The notes beneath the pieces are model-generated. The model was not told the DNA's origin and did no database searches. It saw nothing but the letters and a program-made list of their open reading frames with translations. This document shows positions 27,568-36,965 of a stretch of 64,000 nucleotides of DNA, piece by piece. The stretch covers positions 4,774,001 through 4,838,000 of the forward strand of contig NZ_CP109273.1 in NCBI RefSeq assembly GCF_045209745.1, in the 5' to 3' direction. Origin of the DNA: Micromonospora sp045209745. Lineage in GTDB: Bacteria; Actinomycetota; Actinomycetes; Mycobacteriales; Micromonosporaceae. Made by a program: the position numbers and the translations under genes. The stretch's first letter is position 1; every line of letters starts with the position of its first letter.

Positions 27568-27977
27568 CGGTTGACCTGGGGAGATGGAGATCTTCCCAGG
27601 TAACGGCGGTAACATCCGGTAACGGATGATCTTTGATGGCAGTAACCGCGCCACTGGCCGGCCGCCGGTTCCCGCGCCGTCGCCCGCCCCGGCCTGCGGC
27701 TTTGCGCTGATCGCGGATGGATCGGCATGTTGCTTCTTTGATTTCGCGTTAAGTGCTGCAGATGCTGCCAGGTGTCGCTAGGTCGGCGGGCTCGACGATT
27801 TTTGGCGGTGATAGAGCCCGCAAAGCCATCCTGATCGATGAACATCAGGCGGCGGTCAACGAGCTATCCCGGCTGCGCCGTGAGGCTGTCTGCCCTTGTA
27901 TGGGAAGAGACCAGGAACTTCTTTGACCGTTGCGGCAGCGGTTGGCCGCCGTGGTGGTTGATCGCTACTGTGCATCG
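27568..27977. other. Non-coding gap after tRNA repeat 3
   Basis: No credible gene. Short repeats of GGTAACGG-type (GGTAACGGCGGTAACATCCG and following) lie near 27598-27625. The end of the segment includes the promoter and leader of the S9 peptidase. Confidence 0.35.
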
Positions 27978-29903
27978 GTGGCCCGTGCACAGCTCACCGC
28001 CGAGTTGGTGGTTGACGGTCGTGTTCCGCAGGCATTGGCGCTGTCGCCGGAGGGCAAGTGGGTCGCCTACGTGGTCGCCCCGGTCGGGCGGGCTGGTGTT
28101 CACCCGGTCAGCGAACTCTGGGTCGCCGCCGTCGACGGGACCGGGTCGCTGCGACGATTGACTTCGGGTGAGGCGTACGATTCAGCGCCGCGGTGGGCTG
28201 CGGATTCGCTGTTGATCTACTTTCTCTCCGACCGGGCCGAGCGTGGCACGGCGCAACTGCACCGGGTGGGGCTGGTCGACGGTGTCGTGGAGGCGGTCAC
28301 GTCCTGGGCCGGTGGGGTGTCCGGTCACCTCCCGCTGGCCGATCCCGACCTGGTCGTCGTGATCGCAGCCGATGAACCGTCCGCTGAGGACGAACGTCGG
28401 GACAGGGAGCGCGACGACGCTCGGGTGTGGGGCGAACGCGTGCGCCCGGACCGGCTGCGGCTGCTCGACGTACCGAGCCGCGAGATCCGGACACCGGATG
28501 CGTTCGGCGATCGCCATGTCGTCGAGGTGGCCCAGCGGCCCGACGATGGAATCCTGGCGGTACTGACCTGGTCGACCCCCGACGTGGACCCGGGCCTTGT
28601 GGAGCCCGGTCTCCACCTCATCGATCCGGACAGCGGCGTGACGCGGGACCTCGGCCCGGCCGCGGCGGACGCGTCGTCGCTCGTCTGGTGGCCCGCCGAC
28701 GACGGCTGGCACCTGGCATATGTCGCGAAGACTCCGCCCGCTCTGGTGGGCGGACACGCGGTTCTCGATGTCGCCGTGCCAGCGAGCGGGCCGGTGGGCG
28801 AGCACCGTAACCTGACCGCCGGCACGACCGTCTGCCCGAGCAACCTGGTCCAGGTCGACGCCGGTCTGCCACTGGTGCTGGTCGCCGACGGGCTCGATAC
28901 CGCAATCCACCGGCTCGATCCGGTCGGGCCCAACCTCGTCGAGGTGTCCCGGGTCGACGGCCTCGCGACGTCGTTGACCACGAACCGGCACGGTGACGCC
29001 ATCGCGGCGGTGGTGAGCACGTCCTACGAGCCCGGGAACGTCCACGCCGGCCCCACTTGCGGGCCGCTGACGAGCCTGACCGATCTCAGGCCCGAACTCC
29101 GCGACATCCGGTGGGGTGTCCAGGAACGCCTGTCGTACGAGGCATCTGACGGGCTGACGCTGGACGGCCTGCTGATCCTGCCCGCCGGCCGCTCCCGCAA
29201 GGACGGGCCGTTTCCGCTAGTGACACTGGTTCACGGCGGCCCGTACGACCGGCACGCCGACCGGCTCATGCTCGGCTGGCACCCGTCCGGCCAGTGGCTG
29301 GCGACCGCGGGCTACGCCGTGTTTCTGCCGAACCCGCGCGGCGGCCAAGGGCACGGCCACGACTTCGCAGTACGCGTCGCCGGTGCGGTCGGCCTCGACG
29401 AGTGGACCGACATCAGCGCCGGCATCGACCTGCTCATCGCCGACGGCGTCGCCGACCCGGACCGGCTGGGCATCGGCGGCTGGAGCCACGGCGGTTTCCT
29501 GGCCGCATGGGCGGTCGGGCAGACCGACCGGTTCAAGGCCGCCGTGATGGGAGCCGGAATCAGCGACTGGGGAATGCTCGCCGCAACCGGAGAACAGGGG
29601 CCGTTCGAGGCTGCCCTCGGCAGCAGCAGCGGCTGGGAAGGACCGGGCCCACACCGCCACGACCGGCTCAGCCCGATCTCGTACGCCTCCAAGGTCCGCA
29701 CGCCGGTGCTGATCCTGCACGGCGAAAACGACACGAACGTTCCGGTATCACAGGCGGAGTTCTTCCACCGCGCGCTACGCAGCTTCGAAGTCGAGCACGA
29801 GTACGTCGTCTATCCCCGAGAGAACCACTCGATCCGCGAACGCAACCACCAACTCGACGTACTCCGCCGCACCCGCGCATGGTTCGACCGGTGGCTCCTA
29901 TGA
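27978..29903 (+). CDS. S9 family peptidase (acylaminoacyl-peptidase / prolyl oligopeptidase type)
   Basis: 641 residues from GTG 27978 (VARAQLTAELVVDGRVPQAL); an upstream in-frame start at 27930 adds unconvincing residues. The N-terminal two-thirds is a beta-propeller (SPEGKWVAYVVAPVG, RWAADSLLIYFLSDRAERG). The C-terminal alpha/beta hydrolase has its nucleophile Ser in GIGGWSHGGFLAAW, Asp near LILHGENDTNVP and His in PRENHSI, so the triad is complete. No signal peptide, so it should be a cytosolic oligopeptidase. It is the largest cargo gene of its cassette and looks intact. Confidence 0.9.
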   Translation: MARAQLTAELVVDGRVPQALALSPEGKWVAYVVAPVGRAGVHPVSELWVAAVDGTGSLRRLTSGEAYDSAPRWAADSLLIYFLSDRAERGTAQLHRVGLVDGVVEAVTSWAGGVSGHLPLADPDLVVVIAADEPSAEDERRDRERDDARVWGERVRPDRLRLLDVPSREIRTPDAFGDRHVVEVAQRPDDGILAVLTWSTPDVDPGLVEPGLHLIDPDSGVTRDLGPAAADASSLVWWPADDGWHLAYVAKTPPALVGGHAVLDVAVPASGPVGEHRNLTAGTTVCPSNLVQVDAGLPLVLVADGLDTAIHRLDPVGPNLVEVSRVDGLATSLTTNRHGDAIAAVVSTSYEPGNVHAGPTCGPLTSLTDLRPELRDIRWGVQERLSYEASDGLTLDGLLILPAGRSRKDGPFPLVTLVHGGPYDRHADRLMLGWHPSGQWLATAGYAVFLPNPRGGQGHGHDFAVRVAGAVGLDEWTDISAGIDLLIADGVADPDRLGIGGWSHGGFLAAWAVGQTDRFKAAVMGAGISDWGMLAATGEQGPFEAALGSSSGWEGPGPHRHDRLSPISYASKVRTPVLILHGENDTNVPVSQAEFFHRALRSFEVEHEYVVYPRENHSIRERNHQLDVLRRTRAWFDRWLL

Positions 29904-29956
29904 CCCAACATCCGACCGCCACGACCGCCACGACCGACCGCGGCAGGCCAGACCAC

Positions 29957-30199
29957 CTATTCCAAAAGCAGAGCGGCAAGCAGCGGCAAGCGTTGACGCA
30001 GCTGCTGATCGTCGTCCAAGTTCCACAGCAGCCACGCACTCCGCTCGGCTAGATCCGGGCGCCGGCGGCACCACGTGCGGTAACGCTGTGTAACGAGCAT
30101 CGCGCGGCAGATGAGGATGCCGACCGCTTCAGCCGGGCGCTGATCTTGCAGACGACACCTCGCACGATGGCTCGGCGCATAGGGAAGACTGGCGGGCAT
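29957..30199 (-). CDS. Possible small protein, doubtful
   Basis: An 80-residue frame with a plausible C-terminal half (RPDLAERSAWLLWNLDDDQQ, then LPLLAALLLE) lies opposite the DinB-like start. No family recognised and no strong ribosome binding site. It may be a chance frame or the end of a decayed gene. Confidence 0.3.
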   Translation of the reverse strand: MPASLPYAPSHRARCRLQDQRPAEAVGILICRAMLVTQRYRTWCRRRPDLAERSAWLLWNLDDDQQLRQRLPLLAALLLE

Positions 30200-30788
30200 G
30201 GCTGACTTGGGCGATGCGAAGGCTGCGCTGCACCACTACCTCCGGGCGACTCGCGAAGACCTGATCTGGAAGCTCGACGGGCTGAGCGAACGCGAAGCCA
30301 GACTGCCCCGCACCGCGACCGGCAACAACCTGCTGGGAGTCCTTAAGCATTGCCTCAATGTCGAAGCCGGCTACTTCGGGCCTACCTTCGGGCGTGAGTT
30401 CCCGACGCCTGAGGAACTGGTCCCCATGCAGGCGTTCGAGGAGGACCCGCAGGCAGACTGGTACGCGCGGGAGGAGGAGACGAAGGATGGGCTGATCGAC
30501 CTGTATCGCCGTGTCGGGGTGTTCGCGGATCAGACGATCGAACAGCTACCGCTCGACGCGCCGGGGCGGGTGTCGTGGTGGCGGCCAGGTGGACAGGCCG
30601 TGACGCTGCAAAGGATCATCGTCCACGTGACCTGCGACCTCGCTCGTCACGCCGGTCACGCCGACATCATGCGCGAGCAGCACGACACGGCGATCGGCCT
30701 GCGGCGGGAAAACACCAACATCCCTCACGACTATGACTGGCCGGCGTACGTCACCAAGCTGACGAAGCTGGCCGACCGCTTCGGATAG
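30198..30788 (+). CDS. DinB-family protein (DUF664 type)
   Basis: 196 residues forming the four-helix DinB/YfiT fold. Metal-binding His candidates are in NNLLGVLKHCLNVEAGYFG and in LQRIIVHVTCDLARHAGHAD, the usual three-His arrangement. These enzymes are metal-dependent thiol transferases in some members (for example those using mycothiol or bacillithiol) and unassigned in others. ATG 30198 follows GGCGGGC. The intact motif set suggests a working protein. Confidence 0.85.
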   Translation: MADLGDAKAALHHYLRATREDLIWKLDGLSEREARLPRTATGNNLLGVLKHCLNVEAGYFGPTFGREFPTPEELVPMQAFEEDPQADWYAREEETKDGLIDLYRRVGVFADQTIEQLPLDAPGRVSWWRPGGQAVTLQRIIVHVTCDLARHAGHADIMREQHDTAIGLRRENTNIPHDYDWPAYVTKLTKLADRFG

Positions 30789-30956
30789 CCGCCCGGTCCC
30801 GTCGGTACAGTCGGTGAGTTCAGCATCCGATCTGCGGCAGAAGCGGATGACTGGCATACCAGCCGTCGTGGACAGTCGGCGTCACGGTCCGTATCCAGCA
30901 TGCTCAAGGCCCGTGTAACCCTTCAACTGGGCGACGCGTTCAGGAAGGTGGCGGAA

Positions 30957-31081
30957 TCACCCCGAAGAATGTCGCGATACCGCGATCGGCCTGCGCGCCA
31001 AGCTCAAACGCCTCGTCGCCCGCCACATCCTGGTCGAACCGGCCTGTTCATCCTCGCCCCGCCAACGCCGTCCCGGTAGCC
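30957..31081 (+). pseudogene. Frameshifted C-terminal relic
   Basis: One frame reads DTAIGLRAKLKRLVARHILV and, one base out of phase, TGLFILAPPTPSR followed by TAG at 31079-31081. Together they match the usual ending of an actinobacterial DNA-binding or transposase-associated protein (an arginine-rich helix then a GLF-x-x-x-P tail). Only about 40 residues remain. It lies in the gap 30789-31229, where I see nothing else. Confidence 0.4.
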
Positions 31082-31229
31082 CAGCGAGCAGGACCCCGAA
31101 CCACCAGCCAAACCCACAACGGACAAATGGGCTCCCGAACCATCCTCTGACCAGGCCGGACGTCGCGACAGCGAGCGCCACCTTGAGGCCGGCGAGGTTC
31201 CACGCCTTGGAGGCGGAGGCCCGGCTCAG

Positions 31230-32309
31230 TCAGCGCGCCATCGCGCCCGCAAGCGCCGCACCTGCGCCCGGGTCAGACTGATCCGGGCGGAATGGTGGTC
31301 CGAGGCTTCCGTCGAGCAGTCGTTCGCCCATCGCGGTCAGGTGATGCCGCACCGCCCGCCCCTGCCGGGTCGTGGTGACCAGACCAGCGTCGCGGAGCAC
31401 GGTGGCGTGTTCGCTCGCGCTGGCCGCGGAGATGGCCAGCCGACGGGCGAGTTCCCCGGTGGTGCAGGGATCGGCGGCGATGCTGTCCAGGGCGTAGGCC
31501 CTGGTGCGGCCGAGGAGGTTGACCAGCGCGGCCAACCGATCCGCCGCGCACGGGTCGACCAGGACAGCGGCGAGGTCGCCGGGCCCCCGCGTTGCCGGCA
31601 GCAGCAGCACCACCGGCGCCTGGTCATCCATGCCGTTGATCCACACGGCCGGCCCCGAGTCGAAGAAAAGCGACGGTACGAGCGTCAGCCCCCGCCCGTC
31701 GAGCCGTATGTCGTTGGCCGTCGGACCGTGGCCCAACTCCAGCACCGGAGATCGCCAGTGGGCGAACGGTGCGAGCTGGGCCAGCAGGCCCTCCACGCCC
31801 TGAGAGCTCAGCACCTGGGCGAGGACGGAGTGCTCGGCGTTCAGCCGGGCCTGGATCCGGGACCAGTACGGCGCCACGGCGACGCGGTGGTGGTCGTGCA
31901 GGAACGTGACCAGCCGCCGCCGATCGGTCCGGTTCCCGGCCGGGTCGCCTGCCGCAGCTAGCCGGCGGAGCCGGTCCCCGTGCCACCCTCCGGCGGCGGC
32001 CGCAGCGGCGAGTTCGGCCCGGAATTGTTCCGGGCGCACCGCGAGCAGCGCCGTCAGCCCTTCCTCGAGAGACCCGACGGGACCGGTGACGGTCAACAGA
32101 TCGAGCCACCCGTCGTCCAACAGTGGGGCGCACGGGTGCGCCAGGCCTGGCGACGTCCGGCCGGCCCGCGCCGACCAGCCCCCGAGCGCGTCTCGCGGAT
32201 CGCGCCGCCCCAACCGGACGAGGCTGAGGTGCGTCTCGACCAACGGCCCCCACCCCCTGGTCAGCCGGACCCGGGCCAGGTCGTCCGCAGTGAAATGGAT
32301 ACGGAACAT
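31230..32309 (-). CDS. ArsR-type winged-helix regulator with an N-terminal DUF5937-like domain
   Basis: 359 residues from ATG 32309 (MFRIHFTADDLARVRLTRGW) with GGGGGG just upstream; longer reads start in unlikely sequence. The N-terminal 230 residues are typical of actinobacterial proteins that carry an ArsR HTH at the C-terminus. Here the HTH is TTGELARRLAISAASASEHA, then LVTTTRQGRAVRHHLT as the wing. No Cys ligand pair for metal is visible, so metal sensing is unlikely. It is divergent from the secreted protein gene at 32512 and may control it. Confidence 0.82.
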   Translation of the reverse strand: MFRIHFTADDLARVRLTRGWGPLVETHLSLVRLGRRDPRDALGGWSARAGRTSPGLAHPCAPLLDDGWLDLLTVTGPVGSLEEGLTALLAVRPEQFRAELAAAAAAGGWHGDRLRRLAAAGDPAGNRTDRRRLVTFLHDHHRVAVAPYWSRIQARLNAEHSVLAQVLSSQGVEGLLAQLAPFAHWRSPVLELGHGPTANDIRLDGRGLTLVPSLFFDSGPAVWINGMDDQAPVVLLLPATRGPGDLAAVLVDPCAADRLAALVNLLGRTRAYALDSIAADPCTTGELARRLAISAASASEHATVLRDAGLVTTTRQGRAVRHHLTAMGERLLDGSLGPPFRPDQSDPGAGAALAGAMAR

Positions 32310-32511
32310 GATCCCCCCGATGAGCGCTTCGGTCGAGGTGTACTCGACCGAAGGGATTCCGCCCGGCGCAGTCCCGGAGCGCACCCTTCGGGCAGAACCG
32401 AAAGGTGTTGCCCGCCCCGGAACAACGACCAACCATAGTCGTAGATCGCTCCCCGGCAGTGGGCCGGGCCGGGACTTCGATACCAGTCAGTCGATGATGG
32501 AGGTGGCACTG

Positions 32512-33021
32512 ATGACAGTGGCCAGAACCGTACGAAGAGTGTGCACCGTAGCGCTCGCCGTGATGTCCCTGACACTGATCACCACGGTCACCGCACACGC
32601 TGCACCCTCATACGGTGAGGAGAACACCGCGACGTCGGTGCGGGGACCCCAGCCGCCGGATGCGATCTGCGAGTCGGTGGGCCTCCCCACCTCCAGGTTC
32701 GCCGGTGGTTGCTTCAAGCGGTACGGCGACGAGTGGTGGGTGACGCAGAATGCTTTGTACGGCGAGAAGGTCTACGTCGATTGGGAAAATTACCTACTGG
32801 CTCCGGGCCCCTTTTTTGGCGGCTCTCATTGGGAGCTGTACCGCACCGGGCGTTGTTACCTCAACACTCTGAGCGAGTTCGCCTGGGGCGTTTGCAACAA
32901 GGACTACTACGAGCACAGCAGCACTAACTTCTATGGCCTCAAAGGCAGCCAGCTACGCTGGCGGGTTTGCGTGCAGGGTTGGTCGTGTTCGTCCTGGACC
33001 AGCAGATACAACGACCAATAG
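32512..33021 (+). CDS. Secreted small protein
   Basis: 169 residues. ATG 32512 follows GGAGGTGGCACTG. A clear signal peptide (RVCTVALAVMSLTLITTVTA, cleaved after HAA) is followed by a mature domain with six Cys: DAICESVG, AGGCFKRYG, GRCYLNTLS, WGVCNKDYY, RVCVQGWSC. Three disulfides are likely. Trp/Tyr-rich segments (YGDEWWVTQNALYGEKVYVD) suggest a binding domain. Family not recognised. Confidence 0.7.
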   Translation: MTVARTVRRVCTVALAVMSLTLITTVTAHAAPSYGEENTATSVRGPQPPDAICESVGLPTSRFAGGCFKRYGDEWWVTQNALYGEKVYVDWENYLLAPGPFFGGSHWELYRTGRCYLNTLSEFAWGVCNKDYYEHSSTNFYGLKGSQLRWRVCVQGWSCSSWTSRYNDQ

Positions 33022-33311
33022 CCGACGAAGCGGGATCGGCTCCGGCCGCCCATATTCGTGCAGGGCGTGGAGTAGGTGTCCAGATTCCGTCCACCCCACG
33101 CACCGGGTCCGACCAGGGCAGATGGGGTTTTCGGCAGGGGCACCACCTGCAGACACCCGAGACTAAAGAACAAGCTAAAGCCGAACAATCACGCCCGTGG
33201 CTGACATCGAAGTGGACTTCGGACAGTCATCGCCGCGCAAGCGGCAACCTCAGTCCCGTTCTGGGTTGTTTCTATCTCAGCGGGCACGGGGTCCGTCTAA
33301 GGAGGACAGCG

Positions 33312-34223
33312 ATGCGCAGAAGGACCATGGTGGCGGCTCTCGCGGCCGCACCGTTCGCCAGCCTGCTCGCGGCGGCACCGGCCCAGGCGGCCACCCTGCC
33401 GGAGGTCATCGGCCTGCCCGACGGTTTCAACCCGGAAGGGCTCGCGCTCGGCCGGGGCACCACGTTCTATGTCGGCTCCCTCGCCGACGGGGCGATCTAC
33501 CGCGGAGACCTTCGGACCGGGGAAGGCGGCATCTTCGTACCGGGCCGGGCCGGCGGCCAGCTCGTCGGCCTGGAGGTCGATACCCGCGGCCGGATCTGGG
33601 CGTGCGGCGGCGAGGGCGGCGGTGCGATCGTCTACGACGGCCGCACCGGCGAGAAGCTGGCCGAGTACGCCTTCGGTGGCGGCTTCGTCAACGACGCGGT
33701 CGCCACGCCCAAGGCGGTGTATTTCACCGATTCCCCCTCCGACCAGCTGTACGTCGTACCCTTGCGGGCTGGCGCCAGGCTGCCCGATCAGTCCGCCGTA
33801 CGGGCGATCACCCTGCCCGGTGGCCTTGGCGATGCTGATGCGTTCAACAACGGCATTGAAACCACTATGGACGGACGGCTGATCATCGTCCAGATGCTCG
33901 CCGGTCGCCTGTTCACCTTCGACCCACAGACGGGCACTGCGGCGCAGGTCGACATCGGCAACGCGAGCGTCCTCAACGGCGACGGGCTCGTACGCCGCGG
34001 CAGGATCCTGCACGTCTGCCGCAACTCCGACAACATCATCGCCAAGTTCCAGCTGGCCCCAGATGCCGCATCCGCGGTGCTCGTCGACGAGATCACCGAT
34101 GCGCGGCTGGCGGTCCCGGCCACCATCGATCTCTTCGGCCCCTATGTGTACGCGGTCAACGCTCGGTTCGACGTCGAGCCGACGCCGACCACGGCGTACA
34201 CGATTCTTCGGTTGAACGCCTGA
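33312..34223 (+). CDS. Secreted SMP-30/gluconolactonase-like beta-propeller protein
   Basis: 303 residues. ATG 33312 follows GGAGGACAGCG. The signal peptide MRRRTMVAALAAAPFASLLA ends at AQAA. The mature protein has repeated propeller strands: FNPEGLALGRGTTFYVGSLA, VGLEVDTRGRIWACGGEGGG, GFVNDAVATPKAVYFTDS and GNASVLNGDGLVRRGRILHV. The pattern fits the SMP-30/gluconolactonase/LRE-like superfamily, where metal ligands include the Asn/Asp positions seen here. Substrate unknown. It follows the secreted Cys-rich protein on the same strand. Confidence 0.78.
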   Translation: MRRRTMVAALAAAPFASLLAAAPAQAATLPEVIGLPDGFNPEGLALGRGTTFYVGSLADGAIYRGDLRTGEGGIFVPGRAGGQLVGLEVDTRGRIWACGGEGGGAIVYDGRTGEKLAEYAFGGGFVNDAVATPKAVYFTDSPSDQLYVVPLRAGARLPDQSAVRAITLPGGLGDADAFNNGIETTMDGRLIIVQMLAGRLFTFDPQTGTAAQVDIGNASVLNGDGLVRRGRILHVCRNSDNIIAKFQLAPDAASAVLVDEITDARLAVPATIDLFGPYVYAVNARFDVEPTPTTAYTILRLNA

Positions 34224-34388
34224 CGAAAGCCGTGTGGTGGGCGCGACCGACGCGCCCACTACTACACCAGCAGCCGACGGGAAGGCCCGAACGCTGCCAC
34301 GGCCGCAGCAGGTCCCATCACAGTCCCGTCCACCCGGCCGGCCAGCGTCACGAACCCCTGTCGCCCTGGTCTGAGCTGGAGCCCGCGA

Positions 34389-35400
34389 TGTCAAGCAGGA
34401 GCCCCGACCCGCGTCGACGTCGAGTTGTCATCGGCGTCGACACCCACAAGCATGTTCACGTCGCCGTCGCCCTGGACGACATCGGCGGCCGCCTTGACGC
34501 CCGCTCGTTTCCCGCGGACAAAGGCGGCTACGAGCAGTTGTTCGATTGGGCCGCCGGCTTCGGCGCCAAGGAGCTCATCTTCGCGATCGAGGGCACCGGC
34601 TCCTACGGGGCAGGGTTGATCTCCGCCGTCCGACGGCGTGGTCTCGGGGTGATCGAGGTCCTGTGCACCGACCGCCGGGATCGGCGGCTACGTGGCAAGA
34701 GCGACACCCTCGACGCCGAGAACGCCGCCCGCTCGGTGCTGGCCGGCAACTCCACCAGCGTCCCGAAGACCAACGACGGCACGGTGGAGATGATCCGCCA
34801 AATCAAGGTTGCCAAAGACCCCTGTCGAAGATGGCCCTGATCGAGCGGTGCGCCGGCCTGCGTCCCGGCCCGGTCACCACCGTGCTCGCCGCGACCAAGC
34901 ACACGCTGCGCTCCATCGCACGTCGCTGGCAGCAGCTCAACGACGAGATCAAAACCCACGAGGCGCTGCTGGGGGAACTCACCGGCCAGCTCGTGCCGCA
35001 GTTGGTCGCCGCCTTCGGCGTCGGCGCCGACACCGCGGCCGAGATGCTCTTCGTCGCCAGCGACAACATCGACCGGGTCCGCTCCGAACCGGCCTGGGCC
35101 CGGCTGTGCGGGGTTGCACCGATCCCCGCCTCCTCCGGCATGACCAACCGGCACAGGCTCAACCGCGGCGGCCACCGCCAGGCCAACGCCGCGCTCTACC
35201 GCGCCGTCATTGTCCGCATGCAACACCACGAACCCACCCGCGCCTACGTCGCCCGCCGCACCGCTGAAGGCAAGACCAAAGCCGAGGTCATCCGCTGCCT
35301 GAAACGACTCCTCGCCCGCGAAATCTGGGCCCTGCTACGACCGCTGCGCATCCTCGCAGAGGCCGGCGCCCAAGCCACTTGTATCGCCGGCCAGGTCGCC
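34389..35400 (+). pseudogene. IS110-family transposase with internal deletion
   Basis: The N-terminal part is complete: RRRVVIGVDTHKHVHVAVAL, IFAIEGTGSYGAGLISAVRR and RGKSDTLDAENAARSVLAG, the DEDD region. The frame breaks at 34822: VAKD is followed by noise, while the other frame resumes at SKMALIERCAGLRPGPVTTV. About 40-50 residues normally between these points are missing, so a deletion also shifted the frame. The C-terminal Transposase_20 domain is otherwise intact (WARLCGVAPIPASSGMTNRH). It is a different lineage from the IS110 copy at 23.7 kb and is inactive. Confidence 0.85.
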
Positions 35401-35780
35401 GACGGCGACGGCTTCCTCCCGGGAGCCGAGCTTCAGCCACGAGGTGCTGTCGAAAACCACCGAGCCGTACGGCTGGGTGACCACGGGCACGGCGTGGCCC
35501 GAGGCGCTCGCCCCGGCCGGTTGCCAGTCGGACCCCTGGAACTGCGCGTAGACCGAGGTCGGAGTCCACCCGCTGCCGTTGACCATGGCGATCGCCGTGC
35601 CGTCGGTGCCGTCAACGTCGGCGAACGCGACCGCGCCGGCCGCAGACATGAACGCCACCTCACCGCTGGGAATCCGACCGTCCGCGTACCGGCACGTTCG
35701 CAATGAGCAGGATCCGCTGTCCCTGCTCCGAGCTGGGTACCAATGCCGAGCGAGGCGATCTGCAACATCGCCAGCGACTT
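35395..35780 (-). pseudogene. Fragment of a secreted-looking protein beside the IS110 end
   Basis: A reading frame with GEVAFMSAAGAVAFADVDGT and GWTPTSVYAQFQGSDWQPAG enters from the right and ends in transposon DNA. A second frame upstream (LQIASLGIGTQLGAGTADPA) seems to hold its earlier part, so a frameshift is also present. It resembles the C-terminal domain of an exported repeat protein. The IS110 insertion probably cut off its end. Confidence 0.45.
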
Positions 35781-35879
35781 CGGTGGGCGTCGGGCGCGCG
35801 GCGAGCAGCTTTAGGTCACCGGTCTCGGCCTGTCTGCGGCGGAGCCGGCCAGTGCCGTGACCGCCTGCCGCAGGACCGT

Positions 35880-36595
35880 CGGTCCGGTCGAGATCGGCAT
35901 CGCCGAGTTTCCCGCACCCCGACATCCGGCTGCCCGTGCGGCCCGGCCGGTACGTGGTCTGGCGGGTACGACGGGACCGAGCCGCTGCCCGCCGTGCCGG
36001 CGCCGTCGGCTGCTGCGGTCCAGGCGCTGCACCAGGTCGCGGGGGAGCCGTGGCCGTCGCTGCTGTCCGCGTACCTGCAGGCCGCGCCGCTGGGTGAGCT
36101 GCCCCTGGATGACCTGCTCGGGCGGCTGGCACATTAGCCTGGAGCGCCGGATACGCGCGCTGGCAGCACCTGGACAAGTCGACGCCGACGTACTGGTATC
36201 GGCTGATGCAGCCATGGGTGGGCCTCGGCATCCTGCACCACGTCAAGGAGGAGCCGGGGCCCACCTCGACCCGGCGTCAGGTCCTGGTGGACCTCGCCTT
36301 CGGCGTCGAGGACTGGGTCGCCGACGCAGCACTGTTCGCACTCGTCACCGCCGCCTACCGGGAACCAGCCCTGCGGGAGGAGGTACGCCAGCTCGTTCGG
36401 GCCCGGCTCGACGCGGCGGCGGCGGATCGGCTGGTCACGATCGAGGAATCGCTGGCGCAGCTGATGCTCGTCACTCCTGGCTGCCGCGCCGACGACCGGG
36501 CTGTGGCGACCGCGGTGCTGGCCCGCGCCACACAGGACGACGACGAGAAACCCGCGTCGCCCAAGAAGCGCCGCGGGTGGCAGCGCCGCGGCTAG
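35880..36595 (+). pseudogene. Frameshifted gene of unknown family (helical)
   Basis: An upstream frame gives PLPAVPAPSAAAVQALHQVA and PSLLSAYLQAAPLGELPLDD and ends at TAG 36135-36137. A second frame continues with WSAGYARWQHLDKSTPTYWY and runs through VLVDLAFGVEDWVADAALFA to TAG at 36593-36595, finishing with a basic tail (SPKKRRGWQRRG). The two parts look like one helical protein joined by a one-base change near 36135. An ATG at 36206 could start a 129-residue product from the second half. Family not recognised. Confidence 0.45.
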
Positions 36596-36923
36596 GGCGA
36601 CAGGAGCTCGTCGGGCGGCAACACCCAGGCCAGCTCGGCCCCAGCTATCGAGTCTGCTGATCGCAACGAGCGCCTGGATGCGTCCGCAGTCCTATCCTAG
36701 GACGCTCTGCAGGCTGTGTTTCTCCTCAACAGTGCAGTCTGGATGGGGCGGCAGGACGGGTCCTTGACCGTTCGCCGCAACGGGCCCGGTAACGGCAAAG
36801 GCCCGCCGATGGGGGAGTGGCTGACATGGGATGGCATTAGGACGTGATGCACGATGGCGTTCTGTCCGGCTATGCGGATGTATCGAGCTGTTCCGGCATG
36901 GCGTGACAGAATCGTTGTAAAAC
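36596..36923. other. Non-coding gap before tRNA repeat 4
   Basis: I see no gene. The last 20 bases before the repeat (ACAGAATCGTTGTAAAAC) are AT-richer than the rest. Confidence 0.35.
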
Positions 36924-36965
36924 TGGGGGTCAAGGGGTCGTCGGTTCGAATCCGGCCGTCCCGAC
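36924..36965 (+). repeat. tRNA-Pro(GGG) 3' end repeat 4 (putative att site, 42 nt)
   Basis: Same 42 bases as repeats 2, 3 and 5. Like repeat 2 it is followed by AAGGTGAAA and then block A, so repeats 2 and 4 share the same downstream sequence, whereas 3 and 5 share the same upstream sequence. Confidence 0.85.

Noticed and set aside
36206..36595. Complete small gene of 129 residues
   Set aside because: Family-like sequence continues upstream of the ATG in the same frame and then in another frame, so it is treated as the 3' part of a broken gene.
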